The position numbers and the translations under genes were made by a program. The notes beneath the pieces are model-generated. The model was not told the origin of the DNA and ran no database searches. It saw only the letters and a list, made by a program, of their open reading frames with translations. A stretch of 24,164 bases of DNA. Origin: a virus. Shown piece by piece: positions 1-7,895 of this stretch (positions within the stretch are counted from its first letter, which is position 1; every line of letters begins with the position of its first letter). The stretch covers positions 1 to 24,164 of the IMG/VR virus record IMGVR_UViG_3300017917_002337; one strand, written 5' to 3'.

Positions 1-567
1 AGGACCAGGAGCTTTACCACCAGCTGTAACCAGTCTAGCACCCTTTTGTCTAATAGCTCTGAAGTCAAATTTAGGCTTAAACCCACCCTCAAAGTAGAAT
101 TTCATTAACACTTTGATAGCATCAGCCCATCCCATAATACTATCTTCAATCAGATAGGTTCTCTGTTTGTAGTTATCCTGTTTAATAATAGGAGGAAGTT
201 TGGCAACATGGTGTTTCTGTACAGAGTATCCCACGCCAGAACCACCTAATAACAGAAACATTGTCTCGCTGAAGCTATATACGCTATCTATTGGATGATA
301 GGCACAGTTATAACCTCTTGCATTATTAACTTCCATAGCTGGGCCTGCAAACTGCATAGCTCTCATAGAAGGTAACACTTTTCTATCCCTAATAAACTCT
401 ATAGATGCCACTATAGCATCTTTAAGCTGGGGATACTTCTTAATTAACATGTTTTGGTACCTGTCAACAATCTCGTTCCAGGTTTCTCTTCTCTTCTGAT
501 TTGGTAGGTATTTAGCATACTTACTAAACACTGTAATTTTCTGCAGCGCATCTAATCCTAAATCCAT
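1..567 (-). CDS. nrdJ: Class II (adenosylcobalamin-dependent) ribonucleoside-triphosphate reductase, N-terminal part
   Basis: The reading frame starts at ATG 565-567 and stays open for 189 codons to the left edge, so the C-terminal part is outside the window. It would reduce ribonucleoside triphosphates to deoxy forms for phage DNA synthesis, using coenzyme B12. Recognisable family stretches are SKYAKYLPNQKRRETWNEIV (residues 15-34), LPSMRAMQFAGPA (65-77), RGYNCAYHPID (84-94, with Cys88 at the usual active-site cysteine position) and the glycine-rich LLLGGSGVGYSV (105-116). These match the monomeric RTPR type best. The radical-site and C-terminal redox cysteines cannot be checked here. A hairpin and a near-consensus promoter lie just upstream. 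Family assignment is firm; exact subtype is inferred. Confidence 0.9.
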   Translation of the reverse strand, partial: MDLGLDALQKITVFSKYAKYLPNQKRRETWNEIVDRYQNMLIKKYPQLKDAIVASIEFIRDRKVLPSMRAMQFAGPAMEVNNARGYNCAYHPIDSVYSFSETMFLLLGGSGVGYSVQKHHVAKLPPIIKQDNYKQRTYLIEDSIMGWADAIKVLMKFYFEGGFKPKFDFRAIRQKGARLVTAGGKAPGP

Positions 568-588
568 AATTTATTATATTTTTTGGTT

Positions 589-623
589 AAAAAAAGGAGG
601 GTTGCAAATGTACACCCTCCTTT
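589..623 (-). terminator. Intrinsic terminator-like hairpin between the 83-aa gene and nrdJ
   Basis: A perfect 10-bp stem (593-602 with 614-623) encloses an 11-base loop. On the minus strand it is followed by a run of T, giving the classic intrinsic terminator form. It would end transcripts coming from the right while a promoter in its loop restarts transcription for nrdJ. Confidence 0.75.
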
Positions 624-636
624 GTTACTAACCAAT
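605..636 (-). promoter_or_regulatory. Probable Bacteroidota-type promoter of nrdJ
   Basis: On the minus strand the -7 element TACATTTG (605-612) fits TAnnTTTG. Twenty bases further upstream is ATTG (633-636), one mismatch from the -33 TTTG. Transcription would start near 598. The -7 element lies in the loop of the hairpin at 593-623. Confidence 0.45.
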
Positions 637-650
637 AGTTTTTGAAAATT

Positions 651-902
651 CTACCTAATTAATTTTCTTACCTCTCTTCCAAGATCTGCATCATTTCCGT
701 GAGCTTTAACCAGACTAGTTATTTCTCTTTCCAGAGATAAGAACTTTTCTATATAAAGTGTAGCATCCATGAGCTCTTGTTGAAGGTGGATTAGGTAATT
801 ATCCTTATTGTTTTGGGCTAAAGTTGTGCCATATTTGAGAATTCCAAGTTCACTTCTTCTCTGATATTTATCCACAACTTGTTCAACAATTACATCTCTC
901 AT
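651..902 (-). CDS. Small conserved phage protein, possibly MazG-like (all-alpha NTP pyrophosphohydrolase-like)
   Basis: An 83-residue soluble protein. Residues 14-49 have the pattern YQRRSELGILKYGTTL followed by QQELMDATLYIEKF, common in small phage proteins often annotated as MazG-like. The ELMD stretch on a predicted helix resembles the acidic metal-binding helix of all-alpha NTP pyrophosphohydrolases, but the full set of acidic ligands is not obvious, so function is tentative. Its start overlaps the stop of the upstream gene by 4 bp (ATGA), which implies translational coupling. Beside the ribonucleotide reductase gene, a role in nucleotide metabolism would fit, but this is inference. Confidence 0.75.
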   Translation of the reverse strand: MRDVIVEQVVDKYQRRSELGILKYGTTLAQNNKDNYLIHLQQELMDATLYIEKFLSLEREITSLVKAHGNDADLGREVRKLIR

Positions 903-1258
903 AACCTCTCATTTAATATTTGAAATGCTTGTTCAATTGCTGCTTTCTCAGCATTGATCCTGTGTTCATGCCCCACTGTGCTCTTAAGTTCACCAATTCT
1001 CCACCAGAACCCATTATGTTCATCTATTGTAGTCTCTATGTACACTTTATGTTTATCAAATACGTCAAACAGTATTCTAGGACTTGCATCAATCATTTTT
1101 GATATATTTGCATTTTCCATATCCTGAGCCTTTACAAAAGACTTAAAGTTTTCAGGAACAGTGGAATCATCAATGCTATCTAACATTCTTGAAAGAAACC
1201 ACTGCTTTATTACTGTTGCTGTTTTTGGAAAGTTTTCTAACAATTTTAATGTTTCCAT
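899..1258 (-). CDS. Conserved phage protein of unknown function
   Basis: 119 residues, soluble, no membrane segment. Notable stretches are KQWFLSRMLDSIDDSTVPE near the N-terminus, PRILFDVFDKHKVYIE in the middle, and a helical C-terminus with NAEKAAIEQAFQILNERL. The layout resembles a small protein seen in many Bacteroidota phages, without a known function. It overlaps the next gene by 4 bp. Its first 83 bases are also read in another frame by the gene upstream (1176-1466), a long overlap for this genome. The start at 1258 is kept because the WFLSRM region looks conserved; the Met at residue 25 would remove it. Confidence 0.8.
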   Translation of the reverse strand: METLKLLENFPKTATVIKQWFLSRMLDSIDDSTVPENFKSFVKAQDMENANISKMIDASPRILFDVFDKHKVYIETTIDEHNGFWWRIGELKSTVGHEHRINAEKAAIEQAFQILNERL

Positions 1259-1466
1259 TTTTATTATCTTTTAAAGTTTGTAATAAATTTCCTTCGTCGT
1301 TCCACCAATCTCTCTCATATTCTATCTCACATGATCCAATCACTCCTCTATCAAGAGCATCTTCATAAAGAAGATCGTTCTTCCTAGATTCCATTTTACA
1401 ATAGAGAATGGTATTTTCTATACCAAATTCTCTAATCAGTGCATTCACTATGTCTTTGTTATACAT
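1176..1466 (-). CDS. Conserved small phage protein of unknown function
   Basis: 96 residues. The N-terminal two thirds (FGIENTILYCKMESRKNDLL, then EIEYERDWWNDE) look like a compact conserved domain. The last 28 or so residues are Lys/Asn/Ser-rich and overlap the next gene out of frame by 83 bp, so the tail may be a late extension after loss of an earlier stop codon. The start overlaps the 3' end of the upstream gene by 8 bp. No catalytic motif recognised. Confidence 0.7.
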   Translation of the reverse strand: MYNKDIVNALIREFGIENTILYCKMESRKNDLLYEDALDRGVIGSCEIEYERDWWNDEGNLLQTLKDNKNGNIKIVRKLSKNSNSNKAVVSFKNVR

Positions 1467-2010
1467 ACATTTTTAACTTTTGAGTGTCCAAAATTTCTTT
1501 TTCTTCAACAAACCCATGCCAAACTTCCTGATCATCGTCAAACTTGACATCTAACTTATCTTCCCAAAACTGCACCAAGTCTTGTGTGTGATTGAACACG
1601 CGATATTGCAAAGATATTTCATCCTTGTAATATCCATTTGTTTTTATTTTCACAACTTTTGGAAACAGTTTCTGGAATTCAGGGGAAGTTTTTGAATACT
1701 TCCCCTGTTTAACAAGTTCAAAATCTCTTTTATATTTCTGATCAAGTTCATATACCACTACAACATACCCATCTTCATAATCATAATCATCTATTACAGA
1801 TTTTGTTCGTTCATACTCCTTATCTAAAAACTCTCTAAATTTATCTATATCTGATGGTTTAAATAGCAGATAGATGCAGTTTTCATATTGTACATCTCTC
1901 ATTGCATCTTTAACATACCCATTTATAAAGCCATTATCATAGAGAGTTTCTCTATTGATTTTTAAAGTGGGCACCATAAAGATGGTGGTTATTGTTTTCT
2001 TTATCTCCAT
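1459..2010 (-). CDS. Conserved phage protein of unknown function (183 aa)
   Basis: A soluble mixed alpha/beta protein. Visible blocks are FMVPTLKI (residues 11-18), YENCIYLLFKPSDIDKFREF, an acidic DDYDYEDGYVVVVYEL, GKYSKTSPEFQKLFPK, and YYKDEISLQYRVFN. This looks like a family conserved across tailed phages rather than a random frame. I do not recognise an enzyme motif. It lies 4 bp downstream of the PD-(D/E)XK nuclease gene and probably shares its transcript. Confidence 0.8.
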   Translation of the reverse strand: MEIKKTITTIFMVPTLKINRETLYDNGFINGYVKDAMRDVQYENCIYLLFKPSDIDKFREFLDKEYERTKSVIDDYDYEDGYVVVVYELDQKYKRDFELVKQGKYSKTSPEFQKLFPKVVKIKTNGYYKDEISLQYRVFNHTQDLVQFWEDKLDVKFDDDQEVWHGFVEEKEILDTQKLKMYV

Positions 2011-2014
2011 TAGC

Positions 2015-3067
2015 TTAACTTTTAATATTTAAAACTCCGTTATTAATAAAGTTTTCTCTACTGATATTCCAAACATCAGTCTCAACAGCCCATTTCAAAT
2101 CTCCAATAAGCTGTGCTACACCTGGATACTTACGTCCTTTATGCTCAAATCCTTCATAAGCATCTAACAAATCACCTTCTTTAAGTGTATAAATTAATGG
2201 GTTATAATAGTTTGTGCTATCACAAACAATAAACTTAGGACATTCCACTTTATATTTATACAACTCACTATTTTCATTTACTGTTAAACTTATAGCTGCA
2301 CAATAATATAAATATGCCTGAATATAAGCTCTTCTGTAAAGATAATACTCTTCATAGAAATTCTCTACATTCCATGTACATTTTAAATCATACACCTGTA
2401 TTGCTCGCTGTTTGTGATCAACGATCACCTTATCCATCATACTCTTAAATAAATGCCCATCTACAGAATATCCTTCTATTTGGAACTGATTTTTAACATC
2501 ATATCGAGCACTGCTTACAAGATTAATCACATCACTTGTAACAAAGTTTGTCTTAAGTTCTGTCACAATCTTTTCAGCATTTGTAACATCATCAGATGTT
2601 ACCACGATGAGACCTTTACTTCTCACCTTTCTGAGCTCTTCGTAATAAATCTCTGCATCCGATCCCTGAAACTTACTTATTACAGCATCATATTTAATCT
2701 TAAATCCAGAATCATTATATGCATCTAGAGATATGTCTGCAAAAGATCTATTAACATTCCCAAACTCATCTGTTGCTGCTGCTGTATGTTTATATAACGC
2801 TTCTACAAATGCAAGCATCAGACCAGTTGGGGCAGATAGACAAACTGACATATGAAATCTCTCATCAAACAATTCTGGTTCTAATAGAAGAGTTTCTACC
2901 ACTCTACCTATAATAGAGGCTTTTGTATCCTCTTCTTCCAATTTTTCACCTAATATGTACTTCTTGTAATAGGCTTTTCTATTTGTAGAAAACTCCTTTA
3001 GACTAGAAGAGCTATCCATTTGAACAGCTCTATACTCTTTTTCTGTTTTAACTTTTCCTGCTATCAT
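2015..3067 (-). CDS. PD-(D/E)XK nuclease (RecE/Cas4-like phage exonuclease family)
   Basis: 350 residues. Near residues 54-71, GRVVETLLLEPELFDERF matches the N-terminal helix motif of phage PD-(D/E)XK exonucleases, which usually contributes an early acidic or His ligand (here Glu58). Asp212 (SMMDKVIVD), then Asp227-Leu-Lys229 (VYDLKC), supply the core D...(D/E)xK motif. Tyr-rich YIQAYLYY (248-255) supplies the downstream Gln. The likely activity is metal-dependent processing of DNA ends for recombination or host DNA breakdown. The Sak4-like ATPase and SSB in this window would suit a strand-annealing pathway, which is inference. Start at 3067 overlaps the upstream gene by 4 bp. Confidence 0.8.
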   Translation of the reverse strand: MIAGKVKTEKEYRAVQMDSSSSLKEFSTNRKAYYKKYILGEKLEEEDTKASIIGRVVETLLLEPELFDERFHMSVCLSAPTGLMLAFVEALYKHTAAATDEFGNVNRSFADISLDAYNDSGFKIKYDAVISKFQGSDAEIYYEELRKVRSKGLIVVTSDDVTNAEKIVTELKTNFVTSDVINLVSSARYDVKNQFQIEGYSVDGHLFKSMMDKVIVDHKQRAIQVYDLKCTWNVENFYEEYYLYRRAYIQAYLYYCAAISLTVNENSELYKYKVECPKFIVCDSTNYYNPLIYTLKEGDLLDAYEGFEHKGRKYPGVAQLIGDLKWAVETDVWNISRENFINNGVLNIKS

Positions 3068-3294
3068 ACTTTGTTTTTTGGGATTAAAGATTCACCTGCT
3101 GTGGGATTACCATATACCACTAGGTCATTTTGATCAACTGTTCTAAGCTCTCCTGTATTATAGAAACGAACAATAAACTGAGGATTGGAATGTACGCTTC
3201 CTACAATCATGAATAAAGCCACTCCATATCCTAATTTTGTCACTTCTACATCAAACGGATTTAGAATCTCGTGCACTGTTTGTATTATCATCAA
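3064..3294 (-). CDS. Small conserved phage protein, possibly beta-barrel
   Basis: 76 residues. The core reads LGYGVALFMIVGSVHSNPQF, then VRFYNTGELRTVDQNDLVVYGNPT. Alternating beta-strands with a central turn suggest a small SH3-like barrel; this is a fold guess, not a family hit. Two Met codons stand at the start. It overlaps the gene upstream by 44 bp and the nuclease gene downstream by 4 bp. Function unknown. Confidence 0.7.
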   Translation of the reverse strand: MMIIQTVHEILNPFDVEVTKLGYGVALFMIVGSVHSNPQFIVRFYNTGELRTVDQNDLVVYGNPTAGESLIPKNKV

Positions 3295-3586
3295 TCTTCT
3301 GTTTAAACGCTTCTATAATATAGGGAATCATTGCCCTAATTTCTCTAGGCACTCTTTGGAAGAACCATCTAACATCCACCTCGTATTCATTTCCATTCAT
3401 ATCCTTACCTTTCGGATGTATTAACCAGAACCTATGTTCTTGTCCATTGTATAATATTTCTCCTTCATACCAAACCTCTGTAAAAGAGGGTTCTTTGTTG
3501 ATTTGAATTTGGACATTTTTGCTTTCAGCATTTTGTCTTTCCCACATTTGTTCGTTGGGATCAGTATCATTGTTATATATTGCCAT
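3251..3586 (-). CDS. Conserved phage protein of unknown function
   Basis: The frame is open to 3652, but the Met at 3584-3586 (MAIYNNDTDPNEQMWE) is preferred. It gives a 111-residue protein and only a 14-bp overlap with the HNH gene; the longer version would bury 80 bp inside HNH coding sequence. The middle has EVWYEGEILYNGQEHRFWLI and EVDVRWFFQRVPREIRAMIP, a compact alpha/beta domain with many aromatics. No motif recognised. The gene lies directly downstream of the HNH nuclease gene and is probably co-translated with it. Confidence 0.75.
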   Translation of the reverse strand: MAIYNNDTDPNEQMWERQNAESKNVQIQINKEPSFTEVWYEGEILYNGQEHRFWLIHPKGKDMNGNEYEVDVRWFFQRVPREIRAMIPYIIEAFKQKIDDNTNSARDSKSV

Positions 3587-4034
3587 TTTTATCGTTTTTA
3601 GTTTTGACATCATGACAAGCACTACAGAGCACTTGCAAATTGTCTGCTTCACAAAATAATCTTTCTACAAACCCAGGAAGATCATTAGCACACTTTAATG
3701 TACCAGCCGGTATGATATGATCAACATTCACCTTTTTATCAGGGAAATAGTTCATACACACAGCACATTGATACTCAAAGCGTTGTTTCTTGTTGGGTCC
3801 TTTATAAGCTCTTCTAGCTGCCATCTTAGTTTCTGTAATTGGTTTCCACCATCTACTCTTCTGTCTAAGAGCGCTTCTAATAAAGCTCCAGAAAGCTGAT
3901 TCAGTCATAGTTCCTGAATTTCTTGTTTTAGGAACCAACACTCTCTTTGTGGCTTTCTTTCTAACAGGTTTTCTTCCTGTCCCAGACTTAGGACTTAGTT
4001 CCTGCTTATTCTTTGGCTTTCTTTTGTAAGGCAT
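3573..4034 (-). CDS. HNH endonuclease
   Basis: 153 residues. The C-terminal half is a zinc-supported HNH nuclease: Cys90-x2-Cys93, then VDHIIPAG (104-111, catalytic His106), then NLQVLCSACHDVKT (132-145) with Cys137-x2-Cys140 and His141. The first 35 residues are rich in Lys/Arg and may bind DNA. No NUMOD repeats or intron are seen, so this may be either a free-standing homing endonuclease or a phage maturation/recombination nuclease. It starts right after the hairpin at 4044-4076 and overlaps the next gene by 14 bp. Confidence 0.85.
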   Translation of the reverse strand: MPYKRKPKNKQELSPKSGTGRKPVRKKATKRVLVPKTRNSGTMTESAFWSFIRSALRQKSRWWKPITETKMAARRAYKGPNKKQRFEYQCAVCMNYFPDKKVNVDHIIPAGTLKCANDLPGFVERLFCEADNLQVLCSACHDVKTKNDKNGNI

Positions 4035-4076
4035 AATAAAAAATGTGTCCCAAATTTAGTAAATATTTGGGACACA
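4035..4076 (-). terminator. Intrinsic terminator downstream of rIIB
   Basis: A 12-bp perfect stem (4044-4055 with 4065-4076) has a 9-base loop and, on the minus strand, a T-run that reaches the HNH start codon. The stem begins 11 bp after the rIIB stop. The loop and 3' stem also contain TAAATTTG (minus), a -7-like element, but no -33 partner at the right distance. Confidence 0.8.
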
Positions 4077-4087
4077 ATTTATTAAAT

Positions 4088-5515
4088 TTAGCTAATAGTT
4101 ACAATTCTTTTGCTAATTTCATTCTTCATTTCTTCAAGAGATGTAACAATGTTGTTAATCTCGGTAGCAGAAATGCTTGGAATGTTAAAGTCATATTTTT
4201 TAGACTCTGCAACAAAACCATCTTTAGCCTTTTCTGCAAGATTTTGCAGTTCGCGAACAGCGAACGACTCATCCAGCTGAAGAACATCGAAATTCATATC
4301 ATGCAAAAGTTCTGTAGCTTCCTCACGAGGAACAGTCATAATAGGAAGATACTCATAACATCTACCTTTATGTTCACCAATTCCCACTACCTTCATAGGA
4401 TTGATAAGAACAAGAACGGACTGATCACCACATCCTACATAGTGAATCTGATCAGAAGTGAAGTGTAAACCAGCAGCAGCACAATCCTGTGTACTCCAAT
4501 TGCACTGATCCATAGGCATATTCACCACTTGACCAATACGAATGTCAAATGTCTTGGTCCAATCATCAGTGAACCTATTCTCATGTCTATTAGGAAGATC
4601 CAGATAGAGCTCTGTCAAACCACCTATTTTCTCACCATGATCAACTGGTTCTTCATAGTCATAAGATTCCTCAAGTTCCTCATCCCATCCTTCAACTGTC
4701 TGGGTTAACTGACTATTATGAACTAATTTATATTGTCCATTTTCTAAGAACACTGTATAATCATCAGGGCTCTTTTTCCAAACAGCCTTCACTTTGTTAT
4801 AAGCATTACTTACAAATTGAACCAGTTCATTACTTCCGTGAAGAGTAACTACATTTCTAAGAGCTGCAAAGAAACCTTGTTTAGTGATTCTGAAGCTATT
4901 TCTCATCAGAAAATCATAAAGACTGTCAGCCACTTCAGCACGTGGGTTTAAGCAACACCACATAAAGAAGCGCTTAAGTCCTTGATATTCATGATTCTCA
5001 GCTAAATTTGCCTCTAAATCACCAAATCCTGTATAATACTTCTCTCTTTCTACCACTTCAATAAACTTCTCAACCAATAACTGAGGAAGAGATCTATTGA
5101 TTCCTTTGAGATATACAGAGTTTTCTACCACTTCAAAATCATTAAGACCTTCTAATACAGAAAGTCCTTTCTTTAAGGCCTGAACTCTCTCAATTTCTCT
5201 TTGTCTTTCCATGCGCTCTTGTCTAACTTCTTCAGTGGAAATTATATTAATAATCTCCTCTTCAGATTTAGCAGCTTGCACTCTTCTAAAATCTTCTAAT
5301 GTAGCATCTGGCTTACTTACAATCTCTCCAGATCTTAACACTACAATGAGTGTGTCATCTACTATTTTTGCTTTCGTAAATGGTTTGACATCAATGTCAT
5401 AATCAGAACCTCCGTCTTCTTGTTGCATTAATTCATCAATCTTGTTTGCAATAACTCTTTCTACTGCTGTCTCAATTTTACTTTTGAACCAGTTAAGGCT
5501 TAGAAACTTACTCAT
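4088..5515 (-). CDS. rIIB: rIIB-like protein
   Basis: 475 residues, longer than T4 rIIB (about 312). It is identified by the C-terminal block 329-378: GQVVNMPMDQCNW, TQDCAAAGLHFTS, then VLVLINPMKVVGI. This follows the T4 rIIB pattern of a GKVVKMP-like motif, TC..GLH, and a V.V.P.DVVSIP strand. The conserved helical segment DFLMRNSFRITKQGFFAALR (201-220) precedes it. The N-terminal 120 residues are helical and charged and may be specific to this lineage. Its partner rIIA is directly upstream. The pair is known in T-even phages for membrane-linked effects on lysis and exclusion of other phages; the mechanism here is unknown. Confidence 0.85.
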   Translation of the reverse strand: MSKFLSLNWFKSKIETAVERVIANKIDELMQQEDGGSDYDIDVKPFTKAKIVDDTLIVVLRSGEIVSKPDATLEDFRRVQAAKSEEEIINIISTEEVRQERMERQREIERVQALKKGLSVLEGLNDFEVVENSVYLKGINRSLPQLLVEKFIEVVEREKYYTGFGDLEANLAENHEYQGLKRFFMWCCLNPRAEVADSLYDFLMRNSFRITKQGFFAALRNVVTLHGSNELVQFVSNAYNKVKAVWKKSPDDYTVFLENGQYKLVHNSQLTQTVEGWDEELEESYDYEEPVDHGEKIGGLTELYLDLPNRHENRFTDDWTKTFDIRIGQVVNMPMDQCNWSTQDCAAAGLHFTSDQIHYVGCGDQSVLVLINPMKVVGIGEHKGRCYEYLPIMTVPREEATELLHDMNFDVLQLDESFAVRELQNLAEKAKDGFVAESKKYDFNIPSISATEINNIVTSLEEMKNEISKRIVTIS

Positions 5516-5536
5516 TTTGATTTGTTTTGAGATTTA

Positions 5537-5562
5537 AAATAAGGGAGGGACTGAGCCCTCCC
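5537..5562 (-). terminator. Terminator-like hairpin between rIIA and rIIB
   Basis: A GC-rich 7-bp stem (5543-5549 with 5556-5562) with a 6-base loop is followed on the minus strand by TTATTTT. The T-tract is interrupted, so termination may be partial, letting some transcripts continue into rIIB. Confidence 0.6.
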
Positions 5563-5568
5563 ATTTGT

Positions 5569-7893
5569 TTACGCTAATTCTTCTACTTCTTCTTCTGTAA
5601 TTGGTTGATTGACAACCTCTTCGTTTAATTTAATATTATAGTTTTTCCAATCTATCCTTTGTTTGTAGTATTTGAATAAATCAGCTATTGCTTTTATAAC
5701 AGGAATGTCCCTGTCATGTCTGTAACTGTGTAAAGTGTCACACAATGGCTGTAAGAACGCAAGCTTTTCTAAAAGAGCCTTCACTTGCTTGTAAATAGGA
5801 TAGATTTCTTGATCAAAAGCATTATTCATTTGTGCAACTTCTAACATTGCTTCGTATATAGTGACATTAGCGTATTCACAATTGCTTTTTCTATATTTAT
5901 CAAGAGTGTCTAATTTATTATATAAATCTTCAGAAATAGAACGTAATTGTTGTCTCTTGTTAAATACGTCTTTGTTTTGGTCAAACAATTTCTCTATTAA
6001 ATATGCGGTTACCAGTCTTTTAAACGGTTTGTTTTCTCCTTTCATAAATTCATCGAAGGTTATCCAGTTGTGAAAATTAACTTTTGCCATGTTCCCAAGC
6101 TCTCTTGGAGAGAATTGAACAAATTTGATTTCAGATTTACATCTATTAAAATCAACAATCTTAAACAATTTGTCCATCAGCTCTACATCTTTCTCTCCAC
6201 TATACACCATTAAAGACTTCTCTCTGTGCATAGTTTCCAACCTGTAAGTGGTACTCACCCACTTACAATTCTTACCATCCACCCATCTCTCCAAATTCAA
6301 GGCTTGCTTGCCAATTATCTCACCCTTAAGTTTCACTTTTCTTGGACCACCGGTTCCTCCAGATTGACCTATAGATATTGCTACCTTTTTCTTGCTATCA
6401 AGCCAATCCTGAGGAATGTCCAATTGATCAATGTTAAGAAAGCTATCAAACAAACTTTTTAATATAGACTGAAACTCCTGAATAGCCTGTCTCCATTTGT
6501 TTTTAGGAACATACTTTAAAGAAAGAATGTTATGATATGTTTTAAAGTCAGTGACTCCAATTCTTCCCAGTTTGAAATCCCTAACCTTTTTAACTATCCT
6601 AATCCTATTTCCATATCCTGTGTTTCTAGCATACAGTTCTTTAAGATACTCTTTCTTCTTTCCAGGAATCTTTTCGCTAAACACAAATATCCTCTCTTTA
6701 AGATGGGTGTCGTTAAGATCTGTATCATAACTTCTCTTACATTCTCTCCATCTACCACTCTCCATTCTATATCTAGTTTCATACTCACCAAACATATAAT
6801 GTTTATTTGCATAGAGCTTTTCTAAATTTAAAACTTCAACCCCTTTCATCTTTGGATTGATAATTGTAACTGTAGCAAAACTCTGAAACACGGAGATATC
6901 TTTCTTAACGCCTTGTAAATCAATATATCTTAAACCACTTGAATAGTAGTCAAATATATCCTTAATGTTTGAAACTTCTTCAACTGTTTCATTATACTTG
7001 GTTACAAAGAAGTTTGCAATTTGAGTAATTTTATTTAAAATCACTTCTTTTGCTTCCTTTGTATATCGAATAGATTCTCTGTTTGGCGTAGGGAACACAC
7101 CATCTGTAAGACCAAGTCTTATTGCTACAGGGAAAGTTATACGATCTATACCAAGTTTCTGAAAGTCAATAGGATAGTAGACATTATCTAGACACAAATG
7201 AAGATTACCATCTGTTGCCAGCTGAGAAAACTGAAACAGTTCATTCCTATATATAACAAAGTTATTGTCAATATTGCTTCCACAATCAAAATAAACACTG
7301 TCGAAATAAGCTAATTGCTCACTAATCTTCTCATAAAACTCACGTCTATCAGAATATTTTACAGGAACAATCACTTTAACACCATTATCTTCTGTTGTGT
7401 GATTTTCATAAAGAAGATCGATTGTGTTTACATCTTCTCCTTCGTACATCATATATTTACGCTCAATCCCATCTTTTCTACATACAAAATAGAAAGAAGA
7501 AGAATAAGCAAGGGGAGCTTTAAAACCCAGTCCCATCATACCTAATTCTGTAGAGCTGTTACGCTTTGTGCTCTTACCATATTTACTAATGATGTTTCTT
7601 ACATCATCAGCATCCAATCCAATACCAAAATCCTCTACAGAGAATTCATAATTATCTTCACTGTTAGGTTTAAAACTAACAACGATAGGTTTGTCAACAC
7701 CAGCTCTTCTGTGACTATCCAGTGCATTTGAGGCACATTCCCGGATAGTAGAGCCTATAGAATCTGAATACAAATTCTTACTTAACATCTGCATCAACAC
7801 TTGTGCAGATTCTAAGTCTAATGACATTCCAATAGAATCTTGTGTTTCACCTTCTTGTTCAATGATTGTGTTTGTCTGTTTCTCTAAGATCAT
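5569..7893 (-). CDS. rIIA: rIIA-like GHKL ATPase
   Basis: 774 residues, close to T4 rIIA (about 725). The N-terminus is a GHKL ATP-binding domain: N-box RECASNALDSH (51-61), G1 motif EDFGIGLD (87-94) and G2 motif LGMMGLGFKAPLAYSSS (117-133). The rest is largely helical with a charged C-terminus and has no second nuclease or transducer motif I can name. With rIIB it forms the classic rIIA-rIIB pair. A hairpin at the 3' end may lower rIIB expression. The start ATG is 2 bp from the stop of the upstream gene. Confidence 0.9.
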   Translation of the reverse strand: MILEKQTNTIIEQEGETQDSIGMSLDLESAQVLMQMLSKNLYSDSIGSTIRECASNALDSHRRAGVDKPIVVSFKPNSEDNYEFSVEDFGIGLDADDVRNIISKYGKSTKRNSSTELGMMGLGFKAPLAYSSSFYFVCRKDGIERKYMMYEGEDVNTIDLLYENHTTEDNGVKVIVPVKYSDRREFYEKISEQLAYFDSVYFDCGSNIDNNFVIYRNELFQFSQLATDGNLHLCLDNVYYPIDFQKLGIDRITFPVAIRLGLTDGVFPTPNRESIRYTKEAKEVILNKITQIANFFVTKYNETVEEVSNIKDIFDYYSSGLRYIDLQGVKKDISVFQSFATVTIINPKMKGVEVLNLEKLYANKHYMFGEYETRYRMESGRWRECKRSYDTDLNDTHLKERIFVFSEKIPGKKKEYLKELYARNTGYGNRIRIVKKVRDFKLGRIGVTDFKTYHNILSLKYVPKNKWRQAIQEFQSILKSLFDSFLNIDQLDIPQDWLDSKKKVAISIGQSGGTGGPRKVKLKGEIIGKQALNLERWVDGKNCKWVSTTYRLETMHREKSLMVYSGEKDVELMDKLFKIVDFNRCKSEIKFVQFSPRELGNMAKVNFHNWITFDEFMKGENKPFKRLVTAYLIEKLFDQNKDVFNKRQQLRSISEDLYNKLDTLDKYRKSNCEYANVTIYEAMLEVAQMNNAFDQEIYPIYKQVKALLEKLAFLQPLCDTLHSYRHDRDIPVIKAIADLFKYYKQRIDWKNYNIKLNEEVVNQPITEEEVEELA

Positions 7894-7895
7894 AA

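Noticed and set aside
3587-3652. N-terminal extension of the gene at 3251-3586
   Set aside because: It would lie inside the HNH coding sequence covering its conserved CSACH motif; the inner Met gives normal spacing.
4051-4058. Promoter at the -7-like TAAATTTG in the rIIB terminator
   Set aside because: No TTTG-like -33 element 19-21 bp upstream.
4043-4468. 141-codon plus-strand open frame
   Set aside because: Opposite the conserved end of rIIB and starting inside the terminator; no protein-like features.
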